From NCBI RefSeq assembly GCF_001559775.1, contig NZ_LOHX01000073.1, positions 1 through 64,000 of the forward strand: DNA of 64,000 nt, read 5' to 3'. Under the pieces are notes generated by a model, which worked only from the letters and a program-made list of their open reading frames with translations, was not told the origin of the DNA and ran no database searches. This stretch comes from Streptobacillus felis (GTDB lineage Bacteria > Fusobacteriota > Fusobacteriia > Fusobacteriales > Leptotrichiaceae). This document shows, one piece after another, positions 52,348-63,194 of the stretch. Positions within the stretch are counted from its first letter, which is position 1. The number at the start of each line of letters is the position of its first letter. Both the position numbers and the translations under genes were made by a program.

Positions 52348-53391
52348 ATGTTTAAAAAGAATTTTATAAAAAGAATTATTAGATCACTGAGAATAAATAA
52401 AAGTATATCAATAGATTTAGGTACAGCCAATATTTTAATTTATGATAAACAAGAAGATAAAATAGTATTAAATGAACCTTCAGTATTAGCTAGAGATAAA
52501 AAAACTGGGAAAGTAATAGCTGTAGGGAAAGATGCTAGAGAAATGCTTGGTAAAACACCAGATAGTATTGAAGCTATTAAACCTTTAAAAGATGGAGTTA
52601 TAGCTGATTTAGATGCTACTAGAGAAATGTTATCACATTTTATGTATAAAATTTATGGTAGCTCTATTTTTAAACCAGAAGTAATGATTTGTGTACCTTT
52701 AGAAGTTACACCTGTTGAAAGGAAAGCACTATTTGATTCAGTAAGTGGGGCAAAAAAAATATATATAATTGAAGAAGGTAGAGCTGCAATTATTGGTTCA
52801 GGTATTGATATTTCTAAACCTGCAGGGAATATGGTTATAGATATAGGTGGAGGATCTACTGACGTTGCTATATTATCTTTAGATGAAGTAATTGCTTCTA
52901 AATCAATAAGAATAGCTGGAAATAAATTTGATGAAGATATAGTTAGATATGTTAGAAATAAATATAATTTATTAATAGGTGATAGAACTGCTGAATTAAT
53001 AAAAAAAGAATTAGGTACAGCTTTATATGAAGAAAAACCAAGAGTAATGACTATTAAAGGTAGACAATTAGAAATACAAACACCAGTATCATTAGAAATT
53101 AACTCTAATGAAGTATATGAAGCTATTAAGTCATCTCTTTATTCTATTATAAATGCTACGAAAGAGGTTTTAGAAAAATCACCACCTGAATTAGCAGCAG
53201 ATATACTGGATAATGGAATAGTAATGACAGGTGGAGGATCTATGATTAAAGATTTTACTACTTTAGTTGAAAAAGAAGTTAAAGTAAAAGTATATTTATC
53301 AGAACATCCACTTGATTCTGTAGTACTTGGCGGAGGAAGAGCTTTTGATAATAAAAATTTATTAAAAACATTACAAATGAGAGAGAATTAA
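52348..53391 (+). CDS. mreB: Rod shape-determining protein MreB
   Basis: An actin-like ATPase that organises lateral cell-wall synthesis. 347 residues with the phosphate 1 motif SIDLGTANILIY (near 21), phosphate 2 IDIGGGSTDVAIL (near 165), GRAAIIGSG and adenosine motif VMTGGGSMI (near 290). The C terminus is standard (VVLGGGRAF). The gene lacks mreC/mreD next to it; holB follows. Its presence indicates a rod-shaped cell. Confidence 0.96.
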   Translation: MFKKNFIKRIIRSLRINKSISIDLGTANILIYDKQEDKIVLNEPSVLARDKKTGKVIAVGKDAREMLGKTPDSIEAIKPLKDGVIADLDATREMLSHFMYKIYGSSIFKPEVMICVPLEVTPVERKALFDSVSGAKKIYIIEEGRAAIIGSGIDISKPAGNMVIDIGGGSTDVAILSLDEVIASKSIRIAGNKFDEDIVRYVRNKYNLLIGDRTAELIKKELGTALYEEKPRVMTIKGRQLEIQTPVSLEINSNEVYEAIKSSLYSIINATKEVLEKSPPELAADILDNGIVMTGGGSMIKDFTTLVEKEVKVKVYLSEHPLDSVVLGGGRAFDNKNLLKTLQMREN

Positions 53392-53392
53392 T

Positions 53393-54277
53393 ATGAATGT
53401 ATTTGAAAATGAAATATTAAATTTAAAAAAAAGCGCTACTTTTTTACTTTATGCAGATAATAGAATTTCTTTATTAGATAAGGCAAAAGAATTTGCTAAT
53501 TTATTAATAGTTGAAAACAGTAATGATATATTAAATCATCCAGATGTATCATATTATTCTGATATAAAAATAAGTGATGTAAGAGATATTATTATTAGTT
53601 CTGTTGAAAGTCCATATATTTCTAATAAAAAAATATATATTATAAATTCAATAGAAAATTCTAAAAAAGAGCCTTTAAATGCACTACTAAAAGTAATTGA
53701 AGAGCCTCCTAAAAATGTATATTTTATTCTTTTGACAAGAAGACTTGAAATACTTGAAACTATAAAGTCAAGATCTATTATTTTAAATTTAAATTTATCT
53801 ATAAATACTGATATAGTTAAAAATAATTTGTCTGTTTTTGATTTTTATGAAAATAATTTAGATTATTTAAACCTATATTTAGATAATGTTGATAAAATTG
53901 ATATTAATATATATGAAATAGAAGAAATAGATGAAATTTTTAGTTCAATTAAAAATATATTTGATGATAAAAATATATATTCTATAACTGCATATCAATG
54001 TGCAATTAGATATTTAATAGAAAATATTAAATTTATGAAAAAATTAGATGTGTTGATGGTTAAAGAAAGACTTATGTCAATACTTTTAGTAAACAATGAT
54101 AACAAGAAGACTAGAGAAAGAATAAAAATGTTTATGAATACATGTATTAACAAATATTCTAAGTTAAAAAACGCAAGATATCTTGACAAACTTATTGAAT
54201 ATAAACTAGCTATTGATAACAATGTTAATATAAAATTATTAATGTTTTTATTCATACATACTTTATCAAAAATTTAA
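53393..54277 (+). CDS. holB: DNA polymerase III delta-prime-like subunit
   Basis: 294 residues. The central VRDIIISSVESPYISNKKIY, NALLKVIEEPPKNVYFIL and TRRLEILETIKSRSIIL are the hallmark of clamp-loader delta-prime subunits. The Walker A region is degenerate (LLYADNRISLLDKA), as in other delta-prime proteins. The usual zinc Cys cluster is missing. It follows mreB by one base. Confidence 0.88.
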   Translation: MNVFENEILNLKKSATFLLYADNRISLLDKAKEFANLLIVENSNDILNHPDVSYYSDIKISDVRDIIISSVESPYISNKKIYIINSIENSKKEPLNALLKVIEEPPKNVYFILLTRRLEILETIKSRSIILNLNLSINTDIVKNNLSVFDFYENNLDYLNLYLDNVDKIDINIYEIEEIDEIFSSIKNIFDDKNIYSITAYQCAIRYLIENIKFMKKLDVLMVKERLMSILLVNNDNKKTRERIKMFMNTCINKYSKLKNARYLDKLIEYKLAIDNNVNIKLLMFLFIHTLSKI

Positions 54278-54294
54278 AGAAAATGGTGACAAAA

Positions 54295-55065
54295 ATGTCT
54301 ATAGGAATATTTGACTCGGGTATGGGTGGAATAACTGTATTAAATGAAATAAGGAAAAAATATCCAGAAATTGATATACATTTTTATGCAGATACAGCTA
54401 GACTACCTTATGGAGAAAAGACTAAAGAAGAAATACTAAGATATTCGGAAGAAATAGTAGAATTTTTATTAAAGAAAAATGTTGAATTGATTGTTATTGC
54501 ATGTAACACTGCAACTTCATTAGCATTAGATGAAATAAAAAATAAAATTGATACAAACATTATAGGTGTAATAGAAGCGGGAGTAAATGGTGTAATAAAT
54601 TTAAAAAGTAAAAATGTTGGATTAATTGCAACCACAGCTACTGTAAAATCTAATAAATATGAAAAAGTGTTAAAAAATATTGATGAAAATATTTCTTTAT
54701 ATACACAACCTTGCCCCTTATTTGTTACAACGATAGAAAGTGGTGAAATAAAAGGGGAAAATATTGATAAATTAATAAATCAGTATGTGAATAATATAAG
54801 TAAAAATATAGATACTTTAATATTAGGATGCACACATTATTCTATAATAAAATCTTCAATAAAAAATATCTATAATAATTTAAATATTGTGGATCCTTCT
54901 GTTGAGATTATAAATATAATAGAAAAAAGAAATTTAATAAAAAATAAACATGAAAATTCGAGTACTAATTATTATGTTTCTGGAGAAAAGCAACAATTTA
55001 AAAATAATCTTAAAAAAATATTTTCAATAGAGACCGATAATATTTTTGAGATAAAAGGAGAATAA
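54295..55065 (+). CDS. murI: Glutamate racemase
   Basis: Makes D-glutamate for peptidoglycan. IGIFDSGMGGITVLNEI is the family start, with catalytic Asp in FDSGMGG. VIACNTATSLALDEI holds one catalytic Cys and LILGCTHYSIIKSSI the other. GEPLPYGEKT-like RLPYGEKTKEEI is seen near 42. A GTG or ATG at 54283-54286 could be used; GGTGA six bases ahead fits ATG 54295. About 256 residues. Confidence 0.95.
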   Translation: MSIGIFDSGMGGITVLNEIRKKYPEIDIHFYADTARLPYGEKTKEEILRYSEEIVEFLLKKNVELIVIACNTATSLALDEIKNKIDTNIIGVIEAGVNGVINLKSKNVGLIATTATVKSNKYEKVLKNIDENISLYTQPCPLFVTTIESGEIKGENIDKLINQYVNNISKNIDTLILGCTHYSIIKSSIKNIYNNLNIVDPSVEIINIIEKRNLIKNKHENSSTNYYVSGEKQQFKNNLKKIFSIETDNIFEIKGE

Positions 55066-55066
55066 A

Positions 55067-55669
55067 ATGTATGAATATTTTGAAGGGGTAATAACAATTA
55101 AAAACTTAAATTATGTTGTTATAGATATAAATGGAGTAGGATATAAAATATATACTTCAATAAAAACTTATGATAAATTAAATTCGATAGGTAAAAAAGA
55201 TAAACTTTTTATACATACTATAGTTAAAGAAGATGATATATCTTTTTTTGGATTTAAAGATGAACTTGAAAGAAGCATATTTCTAGAATGTATTGCAATA
55301 AATGGAATAGGTGCCAAAAAAGCAATAGCAATTTTATCAAATTTTGAATTTGAAGAACTAGCAGCTATAGCTTCTTCAAAAAACTTTAAGGAATTAGCTA
55401 AAGTTCCTGGTATAGGAATGAAAAAAGCTGAGAAAATTATGGTGGATTTATCTGATAAATTAGAAGGTTTAAGAATATCTAAAACTGCAACAAGTCAAGA
55501 AATGCTTGAAATGTACAATAAAAAAGAGAATTTAAAATTAGCTCTAGAATCTTTAGGATATGAGAAAGTAAATGTAAGTAATTTAATTGAAGATAGCATG
55601 ATAAAAGAATTAAATATGCAAGAATTAATAAAACTTGCATTATTGAATATTAATAAAAAGAAAAAGTAG
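55067..55669 (+). CDS. ruvA: Holliday junction DNA helicase subunit RuvA
   Basis: 200 residues. An N-terminal OB domain (YEYFEGVITIKNLNYVVI, then INGVGYKIY) is followed by tandem helix-hairpin-helix motifs (LECIAINGIGAKKAIAILS and LAKVPGIGMKKAEKIMVDL) and the C-terminal RuvB-binding domain (ALESLGYEKVNVSNLI). RuvB is not adjacent. AAAGGAG precedes the ATG. Confidence 0.96.
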   Translation: MYEYFEGVITIKNLNYVVIDINGVGYKIYTSIKTYDKLNSIGKKDKLFIHTIVKEDDISFFGFKDELERSIFLECIAINGIGAKKAIAILSNFEFEELAAIASSKNFKELAKVPGIGMKKAEKIMVDLSDKLEGLRISKTATSQEMLEMYNKKENLKLALESLGYEKVNVSNLIEDSMIKELNMQELIKLALLNINKKKK

Positions 55670-55677
55670 GTGAAATT

Positions 55678-56583
55678 ATGAATTTATCATGGATATTGAT
55701 AATAATTGGAGCTATGATGTGGGGTATAGATGGAGTATTATTAACACCACGTTATTTTCAATATGGGATATATAATGTGCTATTAATAGTATTTATTGCA
55801 CATTTATTGCCTTTTATCTATATGTTGATTACAAATAGAAAATATACACAAGATATAAAAAAAATTAAACCATTAGATATATTTTATTTTATATTAATAG
55901 CTTTATTTGGAGGAACTATAGGTACATTATCTATAGTAAAGGCATTACAATTAAGTGAATTTAATCCATATAGTTTAGTAATATTAATCCAAAAATCTCA
56001 ACCAATTTTTGCGATATTATCAGCTTATATATTGTTAAAAGAAAAGATAACTAAAAAATTTAAAATAATATTTGTGATTTCATTATTATCATTATATTTT
56101 TTAACTTTTGGACTGAATAGTCCATTGAACATAGAGCTGAAATCTATATATCCAGCTTTATATTCGTTAATTGCTGCAATATCTTTTGGATTATCTACTA
56201 CTTTTAGTAGGAAGGTTGCTGTTAAATTTAACGCAAATTTATCTACTTTTATTAGATTTATGTTTACATCAATAATTACTTTAATATTATTGTTAAAAAA
56301 CTTTACACAAACTAAAACTGATATCATATATATTGCACAAAATAAGCAAATATTAATACTTGCATTGATAATATCAGTGTGGGGTATGATAGCTGCAAAG
56401 TTATACTATAAAGGACTACAAAAAACTAAGGCAATTTATTCAACTATTTGTGAATTAGCCTTTCCATTAACATCAGTATTTATTGATATGTTTCTATTAG
56501 GAAATTATTTAGATCCAATAAGAATTACAGCTGGTTTAGTTTTATTAATTAGTATTGTTTATTTAAATACAAGCAATCAATAA
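55678..56583 (+). CDS. DMT-superfamily (EamA) transporter
   Basis: 301 residues, ten predicted membrane helices in two EamA repeats. The first repeat starts at [17 protein letters not shown], the second at [19 protein letters not shown]. The closing YLNTSN is typical. These proteins export or import small metabolites such as amino acids; the substrate is not readable. TAGGTGAAATT precedes the ATG. Confidence 0.87.
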   Translation: MNLSWILIIIGAMMWGIDGVLLTPRYFQYGIYNVLLIVFIAHLLPFIYMLITNRKYTQDIKKIKPLDIFYFILIALFGGTIGTLSIVKALQLSEFNPYSLVILIQKSQPIFAILSAYILLKEKITKKFKIIFVISLLSLYFLTFGLNSPLNIELKSIYPALYSLIAAISFGLSTTFSRKVAVKFNANLSTFIRFMFTSIITLILLLKNFTQTKTDIIYIAQNKQILILALIISVWGMIAAKLYYKGLQKTKAIYSTICELAFPLTSVFIDMFLLGNYLDPIRITAGLVLLISIVYLNTSNQ

Positions 56584-56594
56584 GGAGTATAAAA

Positions 56595-59411
56595 ATGGAA
56601 TATATTAAAATAAGAGGAGCTAGAGAACATAATCTTAAAAATATTGATATAGATATACCAAAGAATAAGTTTGTTGTAATTACAGGAGTTAGTGGAAGCG
56701 GAAAATCTTCACTTGCTTTTGAAACAATATATTCTGAGGGACAAAGAAGATATGTTGAGAGCTTGTCTGTTTATGCAAGACAATTTATAGGTCAAATGAA
56801 AAAACCAGAGTTAGATAGTATAGAAGGATTATCACCAGCTATTTCTATAGAACAAAAATCAGTATCAAAAAATCCTAGATCTACAGTAGGTACTATGACT
56901 GAAATTTATGACTATATGAGATTATTATGGGGTCATATAGGTAATGCTCATTGCCCAATATGTAATACTTTGGTAAAGAAACAAAGTATAGAAGAAATTA
57001 CAAATGAAGTTTTTTCAAGATGTAGTGAAAAAGATAAATTAATGTTTCTTTCACCTTTAGTTGTTGACAAAAAAGGAAGTTTTAAAAACCTATTTATTAA
57101 TCTATCTAGACAAGGATATTTAAGAGCAAGAGTTGATGGAGTTATTTATGAATTAGATGATACTATAGAACTTGATAAAAATAAAAGACATAGTATAGAA
57201 TTAATAACAGATAGAATAGTTTTTAAAGAAGAAAATATTTCAAGAATAAATGAAGCAATTGTAAATGCAACTAAATTATCTGAGGGAAATTTAATTGTTA
57301 ATATTAATGGTGTAGATCATAAATACAGTGAGAATTTTGTTTGTAGTAATCATCCGGAAATTTCTTTCCCTGAGATTAATCCTAGACTTTTTTCATTTAA
57401 TGCACCTTATGGAGCATGTGAAGAATGTAATGGACTAGGTTCATCTCTTGAAGTTAATATGGATGCAATATTAATAAATGATGAATTATCGATAAACGAA
57501 GGTGCATTATCTATAGTTGGAGGAAGTTCTCCAACTTCATGGACATGGAAACTTTTTATGGCTTTTTTAGAAGGACATAATATAGACCCAAATATTCCTT
57601 TTAAAAATCTTAAAGATTACGAAAAAAATTTAATTTTTTATGGTAGTGATAAAGAATATCATTTTGCTATACATACAAAAGAATATAATTATGATGGTTT
57701 TAGAACATTTGAAGGGTTAATTAATCTTGTAAAAAGAAGACATAAAGAATCTATGAGTGAATCAAATAGAGAAGAGATACAAAATAGATATATGATAGAA
57801 ACTAAATGTTCTAAATGTGCAGGTAAAAGATTAAATGACACTGTACTTTCAATTACTATTAATGATAAAAGTATTATTGATGTAACTAATATGAGTATTG
57901 TAAATTCATTAGAATTTTTTGAAAATTTAAAATTAACCGATAAAGAAAAACAAATTGCTGAGGAAATTTTAAAAGAGATAAAGAATAGACTTTCATTTTT
58001 AATTAATGTTGGACTTGATTATTTATCATTAGATAGGATGACTAAAACACTTTCTGGAGGAGAATCACAACGTATAAGACTTGCAACACAAATTGGGTCA
58101 AGGCTTACTGGAGTAATATATGTTTTAGATGAACCAAGTATAGGATTACATCAAAGAGATAATGATAAATTACTGAAAACTTTAAAAGATTTAAAAAATA
58201 TAGGTAATACATTAATAGTTGTTGAACATGATGAAGATACTATGATAGAATCTGATTTTTTAATAGATATTGGACCTGGTGCAGGAAAGTTCGGAGGAGA
58301 AATTATTGCAAGTGGTACACCTGCTGATATAATAAATGATGGTAAAACATTAACAGCTAAATATCTTAATAAAGAAATTCAGATTAATAAGACACAAAAA
58401 ATTAGAAAATCTAATGAATATTTAAAAATTAATAACTGTACTGGAAATAATCTAAAAAATGTAAATTTAAAAATACCATTAGGAATATTTACTGTTGTTA
58501 CAGGTGTAAGTGGTAGTGGTAAATCTAGTTTAATAAATCAAACGCTTTACCCAATATTACACAATAGACTTAATGAAAAAACTTTATTTCCATTATCACA
58601 TGGTAAAGTAGAGGGTATAGATAATGTAAAAAAAGTTATAAACATTGATCAAAGTCCTATAGGTAGAACTCCTAGGTCAAATACTGCTACATATACTAAA
58701 ATATTTGATGATATTAGAGGATTGTTTTCAGAAACTAACGATGCTAAAATAAGAGGATTTGATAAAGGTAGATTTTCTTTCAATGTAAAAGGTGGTAGAT
58801 GTGAAACTTGTTCTGGAGCAGGTATAAATAAAATAGAAATGAACTTCTTACCAGATGTTTATGTTGAATGTGAAATGTGTAAAGGTAAAAGATATAACAA
58901 AGAAACTTTAGAAGTTAAATACAAAGGTAAAAATATTTCTGAAGTATTAGATATGAGTGTTATAGATGCTTTTGAATTTTTTGAAGCAATTCCTTCACTT
59001 AAAAGAAAATTACAAACTTTAATAGATGTTGGAATGGACTATATTTCACTTGGACAACCAGCTACAACACTTTCTGGAGGAGAAGCACAGAGAATAAAGC
59101 TTGCATCAGAATTATCTAAAGTTGCAAAAGAAGGTACTATGTATATACTAGATGAACCAACAACTGGTTTACATTTTGAGGATGTAAGAAAACTATTGAT
59201 AGTTTTAGATAGATTGGTTTCAAAGGGAAATAGTGTTGTTGTAATAGAGCATAATTTAGATGTTATTAAATGTGCTGATTATATTATAGATATAGGTCTT
59301 GAAGGTGGAGATAAAGGTGGATATATAGTTGTTGAAGGCACACCGGATAAAATAATGAAACATAAAGATTCATATACAGGTAAATTTTTAAAAAAACATA
59401 TAAATAAATAG
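56595..59411 (+). CDS. uvrA: Excinuclease ABC subunit A
   Basis: Damage-recognition ATPase of nucleotide excision repair. 938 residues. Two ATPase modules: Walker [10 protein letters not shown] near 31 and near 636; signature [11 protein letters not shown] and [11 protein letters not shown]. Zinc-binding motifs: [10 protein letters not shown] near 118, CEECNGLGS near 275 and [17 protein letters not shown] near 735-765. Length is the family norm. The [12 protein letters not shown] and [12 protein letters not shown] segments confirm it. AAGGAG precedes the ATG. Confidence 0.98.
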   Translation: MEYIKIRGAREHNLKNIDIDIPKNKFVVITGVSGSGKSSLAFETIYSEGQRRYVESLSVYARQFIGQMKKPELDSIEGLSPAISIEQKSVSKNPRSTVGTMTEIYDYMRLLWGHIGNAHCPICNTLVKKQSIEEITNEVFSRCSEKDKLMFLSPLVVDKKGSFKNLFINLSRQGYLRARVDGVIYELDDTIELDKNKRHSIELITDRIVFKEENISRINEAIVNATKLSEGNLIVNINGVDHKYSENFVCSNHPEISFPEINPRLFSFNAPYGACEECNGLGSSLEVNMDAILINDELSINEGALSIVGGSSPTSWTWKLFMAFLEGHNIDPNIPFKNLKDYEKNLIFYGSDKEYHFAIHTKEYNYDGFRTFEGLINLVKRRHKESMSESNREEIQNRYMIETKCSKCAGKRLNDTVLSITINDKSIIDVTNMSIVNSLEFFENLKLTDKEKQIAEEILKEIKNRLSFLINVGLDYLSLDRMTKTLSGGESQRIRLATQIGSRLTGVIYVLDEPSIGLHQRDNDKLLKTLKDLKNIGNTLIVVEHDEDTMIESDFLIDIGPGAGKFGGEIIASGTPADIINDGKTLTAKYLNKEIQINKTQKIRKSNEYLKINNCTGNNLKNVNLKIPLGIFTVVTGVSGSGKSSLINQTLYPILHNRLNEKTLFPLSHGKVEGIDNVKKVINIDQSPIGRTPRSNTATYTKIFDDIRGLFSETNDAKIRGFDKGRFSFNVKGGRCETCSGAGINKIEMNFLPDVYVECEMCKGKRYNKETLEVKYKGKNISEVLDMSVIDAFEFFEAIPSLKRKLQTLIDVGMDYISLGQPATTLSGGEAQRIKLASELSKVAKEGTMYILDEPTTGLHFEDVRKLLIVLDRLVSKGNSVVVIEHNLDVIKCADYIIDIGLEGGDKGGYIVVEGTPDKIMKHKDSYTGKFLKKHINK

Positions 59412-59419
59412 GAGGAAAT

Positions 59420-60562
59420 ATGCACATCAATGAAGTAGTAAAGAATTTACAAATTTCAATTATTAGACAAATTTCGGCTAGAATGCCTGATTTTAAAAAT
59501 GGTATCAATATGACTATAGGGGAACCAGGTAATGATATACCTTATGAATTAAAAAAATATATGTCAGATATCACTTTAAATCAAAAAATTGGGTATACAA
59601 ATACAGGTGGTGCTATAGAATATAGAGAGGCAGTTGCTAAATACTATAATAAACTTTATGGTTCAAATTATACTTGGAAAAATGCATTAGCAAATGCAGG
59701 ATCTACTGAAGGTATATCATCATTTTTAAGAACTGTATTACAACCAGGTGACGAGGTAATTATGCCTACACCAACTTATCCTGGATATGAACCTAATATT
59801 TTATTAATGGATGCTAAACCTGTTTTTATAGATTTAAAACACGTTGATTTTGAATTAACAGCTGAAATTCTAGAACAATATATTACTCCAAAAACAAAGG
59901 TTATCATTTTAACTTATCCAAACAATCCAACTGGTACAGTTATGCCTCTTGAAGAAATGGATAAGGTTGCTGAATTATTAAGAAAACACGAAATATATTT
60001 ATTAAGTGATGAAATATATTCAGTACTTGCATTTGATGAATATCATTCTTTTGCAAGATACACAGATTTAATTGATAAAATAGTAGTTATTAATGGTTTT
60101 TCTAAATCACATTCAATGACAGGGTATAGAGTAGCTTATACACTTGCATCTGAAGAAATTATTGATAATATGAATAAGGTAGGACAATATACTATGACTG
60201 GTGTTAATACAGTAGGACAATTAGGTGCAATTTATGCCTGTGAGCATATTCCTACTAGGGAAGATGTTGTTGAAGTAAATAAAGCTAAATTAATACGTAT
60301 GACTAAAGGATTAAGAGAAATAGGTTTTAAAGTAATTGAGCCAAAAGGAGCTTTCTATTTATTTGTTGATTATACAATGTTTTCAGATAAAAATTCTCTT
60401 GATTTTGCCTTAGATGTATTAGAAAAAACTGAGTTAGGAATAGTTCCTGGTATTTGTTTCAATGTAGAAGGATTTTTTAGATTATCAGTTACTCAAAGTG
60501 ATGATGTTATAGATGAGGCAATGGAAAGACTAAGAAAATATGTTGAGAATGAATGCAAATGA
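59420..60562 (+). CDS. Class I/II PLP-dependent aminotransferase
   Basis: 380 residues. Typical stretches are MTIGEPGNDIP, GYTNTGGAIEYREAVAKYY, TPTYPGYEPN, YPNNPTGTV, LLSDEIYSVLAF and the PLP lysine in INGFSKSHSMTGYR (near 232). FRLSVTQ at the C terminus holds the substrate-carboxylate Arg. The profile is that of aspartate/aromatic aminotransferases (AraT/PatA-like). Substrate not provable. GGAGG precedes the ATG. Confidence 0.92.
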   Translation: MHINEVVKNLQISIIRQISARMPDFKNGINMTIGEPGNDIPYELKKYMSDITLNQKIGYTNTGGAIEYREAVAKYYNKLYGSNYTWKNALANAGSTEGISSFLRTVLQPGDEVIMPTPTYPGYEPNILLMDAKPVFIDLKHVDFELTAEILEQYITPKTKVIILTYPNNPTGTVMPLEEMDKVAELLRKHEIYLLSDEIYSVLAFDEYHSFARYTDLIDKIVVINGFSKSHSMTGYRVAYTLASEEIIDNMNKVGQYTMTGVNTVGQLGAIYACEHIPTREDVVEVNKAKLIRMTKGLREIGFKVIEPKGAFYLFVDYTMFSDKNSLDFALDVLEKTELGIVPGICFNVEGFFRLSVTQSDDVIDEAMERLRKYVENECK

Positions 60563-61950
60563 AAAAAGGTGAAATAATAAGCTTAAAAATATCTGGTATT
60601 GATTTTCCTTCTAAACCATATGGTTATTTAGAAAATGATGAAAGAAAATGTTTTGCTAACATGAATGTAGTACCAGGTCAAACTATAAAAGCTAGTATAG
60701 GTAAGATAAAAAACAATAAAATAGAACTTAGAAATATAGAAATTGTTGATTCTGATGAAAATGTTTCTATACCATTTTGTAAAAAATTTAATACTTGTGG
60801 AGGTTGTACTTTTCAATACCTTAATTATGAAGAACAGGCTAACCTTAAAGCAAAATTTGTATATAAATTAATAGAAAATAGTATAAAAAATAGAGCATAT
60901 ATTACTTTACCCGTTGTTACTATGGAAAAGAATAAAGAATATAGAAATAAAATGGAATTTAGTTTTGGTAATGAATTTAAAGATGGTCCAACTATTTTAG
61001 GATTACATAAAAAAAATTCGTTTCATGACATTGTTAATGTAAATGAATGTAAATTAATGGATGAAAATTTTAGAAATATAACTAAATTTACTAATTATTT
61101 TTTTTCAAGTAAAAATATACCTTTTTATCATAGACTGACTCATATAGGATTTTTACGTAATTTAGTGATTAGAAAAGGTGAAAAAACAAGAGAACTTGGG
61201 GTTAATATTGTTACAACATCACAGGGAGATTTTTCTATTATTGAAGAATATAAAAATGGTTTACTTAAACTTGATTTAAATATGGAATTAAAATCTATTA
61301 TTCATACAATAAATGATGATAAATCTGATTCTGTAAAAGCAGATAAAGAAATAATTTTACATGGTAGTAGAGATATTAGAGAAAAAATATTTGACTTATA
61401 TTTCAAAATTAGTCCATATTCTTTTTTTCAAACTAATTCCTTTGGTATTGAAAAGCTTTATCAACAAGTTATAGATAATTTAATATATATAACAAAAGAA
61501 GATGAAAAACCTATAGTATTTGATTTATTTAGTGGTACTGGAACTATAGGTCAAATTGTTGCTAAGTACTCAAAAGAGGTTTATGGTATAGAACTTATAG
61601 AGGAAGCAGTGATAAAAGCAAATGAAAATGCTGTAGAAAACGGGATTAAAAATGCCAAATTTATTGCAGGTGATGTTTTTGAAAAATTAAAAGTTTTAGA
61701 TGATGAAAATATTAAACCTGATATAATAATAGTAGATCCACCTAGAAGTGGAATAGGTGAAAAAACAATATTAAAATTAGTAGAATATAGCATAGATAAT
61801 ATAATATATGTATCATGTAATCCAAAAACTTTAGCAGATGATTTAAAGATATTTGAAGATAATGATTATATATTAAAAAGGCTTGTATGTGTTGATATGT
61901 TTGGTTATACACCTCATTTAGAAACTGTAGTCTTATTATCTAAAATATAG
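60559..61950 (+). CDS. rlmD: 23S rRNA (uracil-5-)-methyltransferase, RlmD/RumA family
   Basis: 463 residues. An N-terminal TRAM-like domain (1-65) precedes an iron-sulfur motif CKKFNTCGGC with a downstream Cys (near 72-81 and 155). The methyltransferase core has SPYSFFQTNSFG, DLFSGTGTIG, VDPPRSGIG and the catalytic Cys in VSCNPKTLADDL. E. coli has RlmD (U1939) and RlmC (U747); many bacteria have one dual-specific enzyme, so the target base is uncertain. ATG 60559 shares ATGA with the previous stop; ATG 60553 is also possible. Confidence 0.92.
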   Translation: MKKGEIISLKISGIDFPSKPYGYLENDERKCFANMNVVPGQTIKASIGKIKNNKIELRNIEIVDSDENVSIPFCKKFNTCGGCTFQYLNYEEQANLKAKFVYKLIENSIKNRAYITLPVVTMEKNKEYRNKMEFSFGNEFKDGPTILGLHKKNSFHDIVNVNECKLMDENFRNITKFTNYFFSSKNIPFYHRLTHIGFLRNLVIRKGEKTRELGVNIVTTSQGDFSIIEEYKNGLLKLDLNMELKSIIHTINDDKSDSVKADKEIILHGSRDIREKIFDLYFKISPYSFFQTNSFGIEKLYQQVIDNLIYITKEDEKPIVFDLFSGTGTIGQIVAKYSKEVYGIELIEEAVIKANENAVENGIKNAKFIAGDVFEKLKVLDDENIKPDIIIVDPPRSGIGEKTILKLVEYSIDNIIYVSCNPKTLADDLKIFEDNDYILKRLVCVDMFGYTPHLETVVLLSKI

Positions 61951-61962
61951 AGAGGAAGTAAA

Positions 61963-62784
61963 ATGTTTTATAACAAAGTAAAAGAAAGTGCTGATTATAT
62001 TTCTTCAATTATTAATACAGAAATAGATGTAGCAGTAATTTTAGGGAGTGGATTAGGAAAATTAGTAGATATTATGGAGGAAAAAATTTATATTCCATAT
62101 AAAGATATACCTAATTTTCCTGTTATTTCAGTAGTGGGACATGCTGGTAATATAGTCTATGGAAAAATTGGAAATACAAAAGTACTTGCATTACAAGGTA
62201 GGTTTCATTATTATGAAGGATTTACAATGAAAGAAACTGCTTACCCTGTTTATGTAATGAAATTATTAAATATTAAAAAAATGATAGTTACAAATGCATG
62301 TGGAGGAATTAATCCTAACTTTAAACCTGGAGATTTAATGATAATAGATGACTTTATTAATTCGGTGAGTGATAATCCTTTAAGGGGTTCAAATGATGAA
62401 AGGTTTGGAGTTCGTTTTCCAGATATGTCTGAACCATATAGTCTAAAGTTAAGAAATATGGCTAAAAGTATTGCTGATGATTTAGGAATAGAAACTAAAA
62501 ATGGAGTATATACTTTTTTTCAAGGCCCATATTATGAAACGGCAGCAGAAATACGTATGTATGGACGTTCAGGAAGCGATGCAATAGGTATGTCAACTGT
62601 TCCTGAAACTATAGTTGCAAATTATGTTGGAATTGAAACATTAGGAATATCTTGTATAACAAATATGGCAACAGGTTTACGTGTGGGTTCTCATTCACAC
62701 GAAGAAGTTGTTGCAATAGCTGAGGAAACAAGTAAAAAGTTATGTAAATGGATGGAAGAATTTATTAGACAATTAAAAAAATAA
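61963..62784 (+). CDS. punA: Purine nucleoside phosphorylase (type I, inosine/guanosine)
   Basis: 273 residues. VAVILGSGLGKLVDIME, the phosphate-binding VVGHAGNIVYG, ALQGRFHYYEGF, and VTNACGGINPNFKPGDLMII are PNP hallmarks. GPYYETAAEIRMYGRSGSDAIGMSTVPE gives the purine site, read in two parts. This trimeric type cleaves inosine and guanosine for salvage. It follows rlmD by 12 bases with AGAGAGGAAG ahead of the ATG. Confidence 0.93.
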   Translation: MFYNKVKESADYISSIINTEIDVAVILGSGLGKLVDIMEEKIYIPYKDIPNFPVISVVGHAGNIVYGKIGNTKVLALQGRFHYYEGFTMKETAYPVYVMKLLNIKKMIVTNACGGINPNFKPGDLMIIDDFINSVSDNPLRGSNDERFGVRFPDMSEPYSLKLRNMAKSIADDLGIETKNGVYTFFQGPYYETAAEIRMYGRSGSDAIGMSTVPETIVANYVGIETLGISCITNMATGLRVGSHSHEEVVAIAEETSKKLCKWMEEFIRQLKK

Positions 62785-62789
62785 AAAGT

Positions 62790-62813
62790 ACCGATTAATT
62801 TTAGTCGGTTTTT
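62790..62813 (+). terminator. Intrinsic terminator after the PNP gene
   Basis: An 8-bp stem (62790-62797 with 62802-62809, one G-T pair) is followed by Ts. Confidence 0.75.
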
Positions 62814-62834
62814 CTTATATAAAAAAGGAATAAT

Positions 62835-63164
62835 ATAAAAATAATATTAGCTAGTGCTTCACCTAGAAGAAAAGAAATACTTTCACTGTTATTTGAATAC
62901 TTTAAAATCCAAATATAGGATTTTCATAAAAAAATACTGTGAAGGTTTAAATATTACAGATCCAATATTACTTACAAAAAATTATCGAAAGCTAAAGTAT
63001 ATGATGTATATTTTTGCAATAATTCTATTGAAAATATTAAATTTTATGTTGATAATTATAAGGAATATGATAAGTCTGGAGCATATGGAATACAAGATGT
63101 TGGAGTAATTTTAGTAGATAAAATTGATGGTTCATATCAAAATGTTATGGGTCAAATTATATAA
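62835..63164 (+). pseudogene. maf: Decayed maf (septum formation inhibitor / nucleotide pyrophosphatase)
   Basis: Reading one frame through, the 110 codons begin ILASASPRRKEILSLL, the Maf signature, and end SGAYGIQDVGVILVDKIDGS, then YQNVMGQII, the Maf C terminus. The start codon has become ATA (62835), and stops interrupt the frame at TAG 62916 and TGA 62940. The central IGADTVV-containing part is missing; intact Maf proteins have about 190 residues. AAAAAGG still precedes the old start. An open frame in another phase here (62854-63108) is not a gene. Maf proteins hydrolyse non-canonical or m5UTP-type nucleotides. Confidence 0.88.
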
Positions 63165-63194
63165 TGAAATAATAAATATAACTGGGAGTAAAAT

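Noticed and set aside
62854-63108. Open frame of 84 codons after the PNP gene
   Set aside because: It is out of phase with the clear Maf remnant, has no ribosome site and shows no family features.
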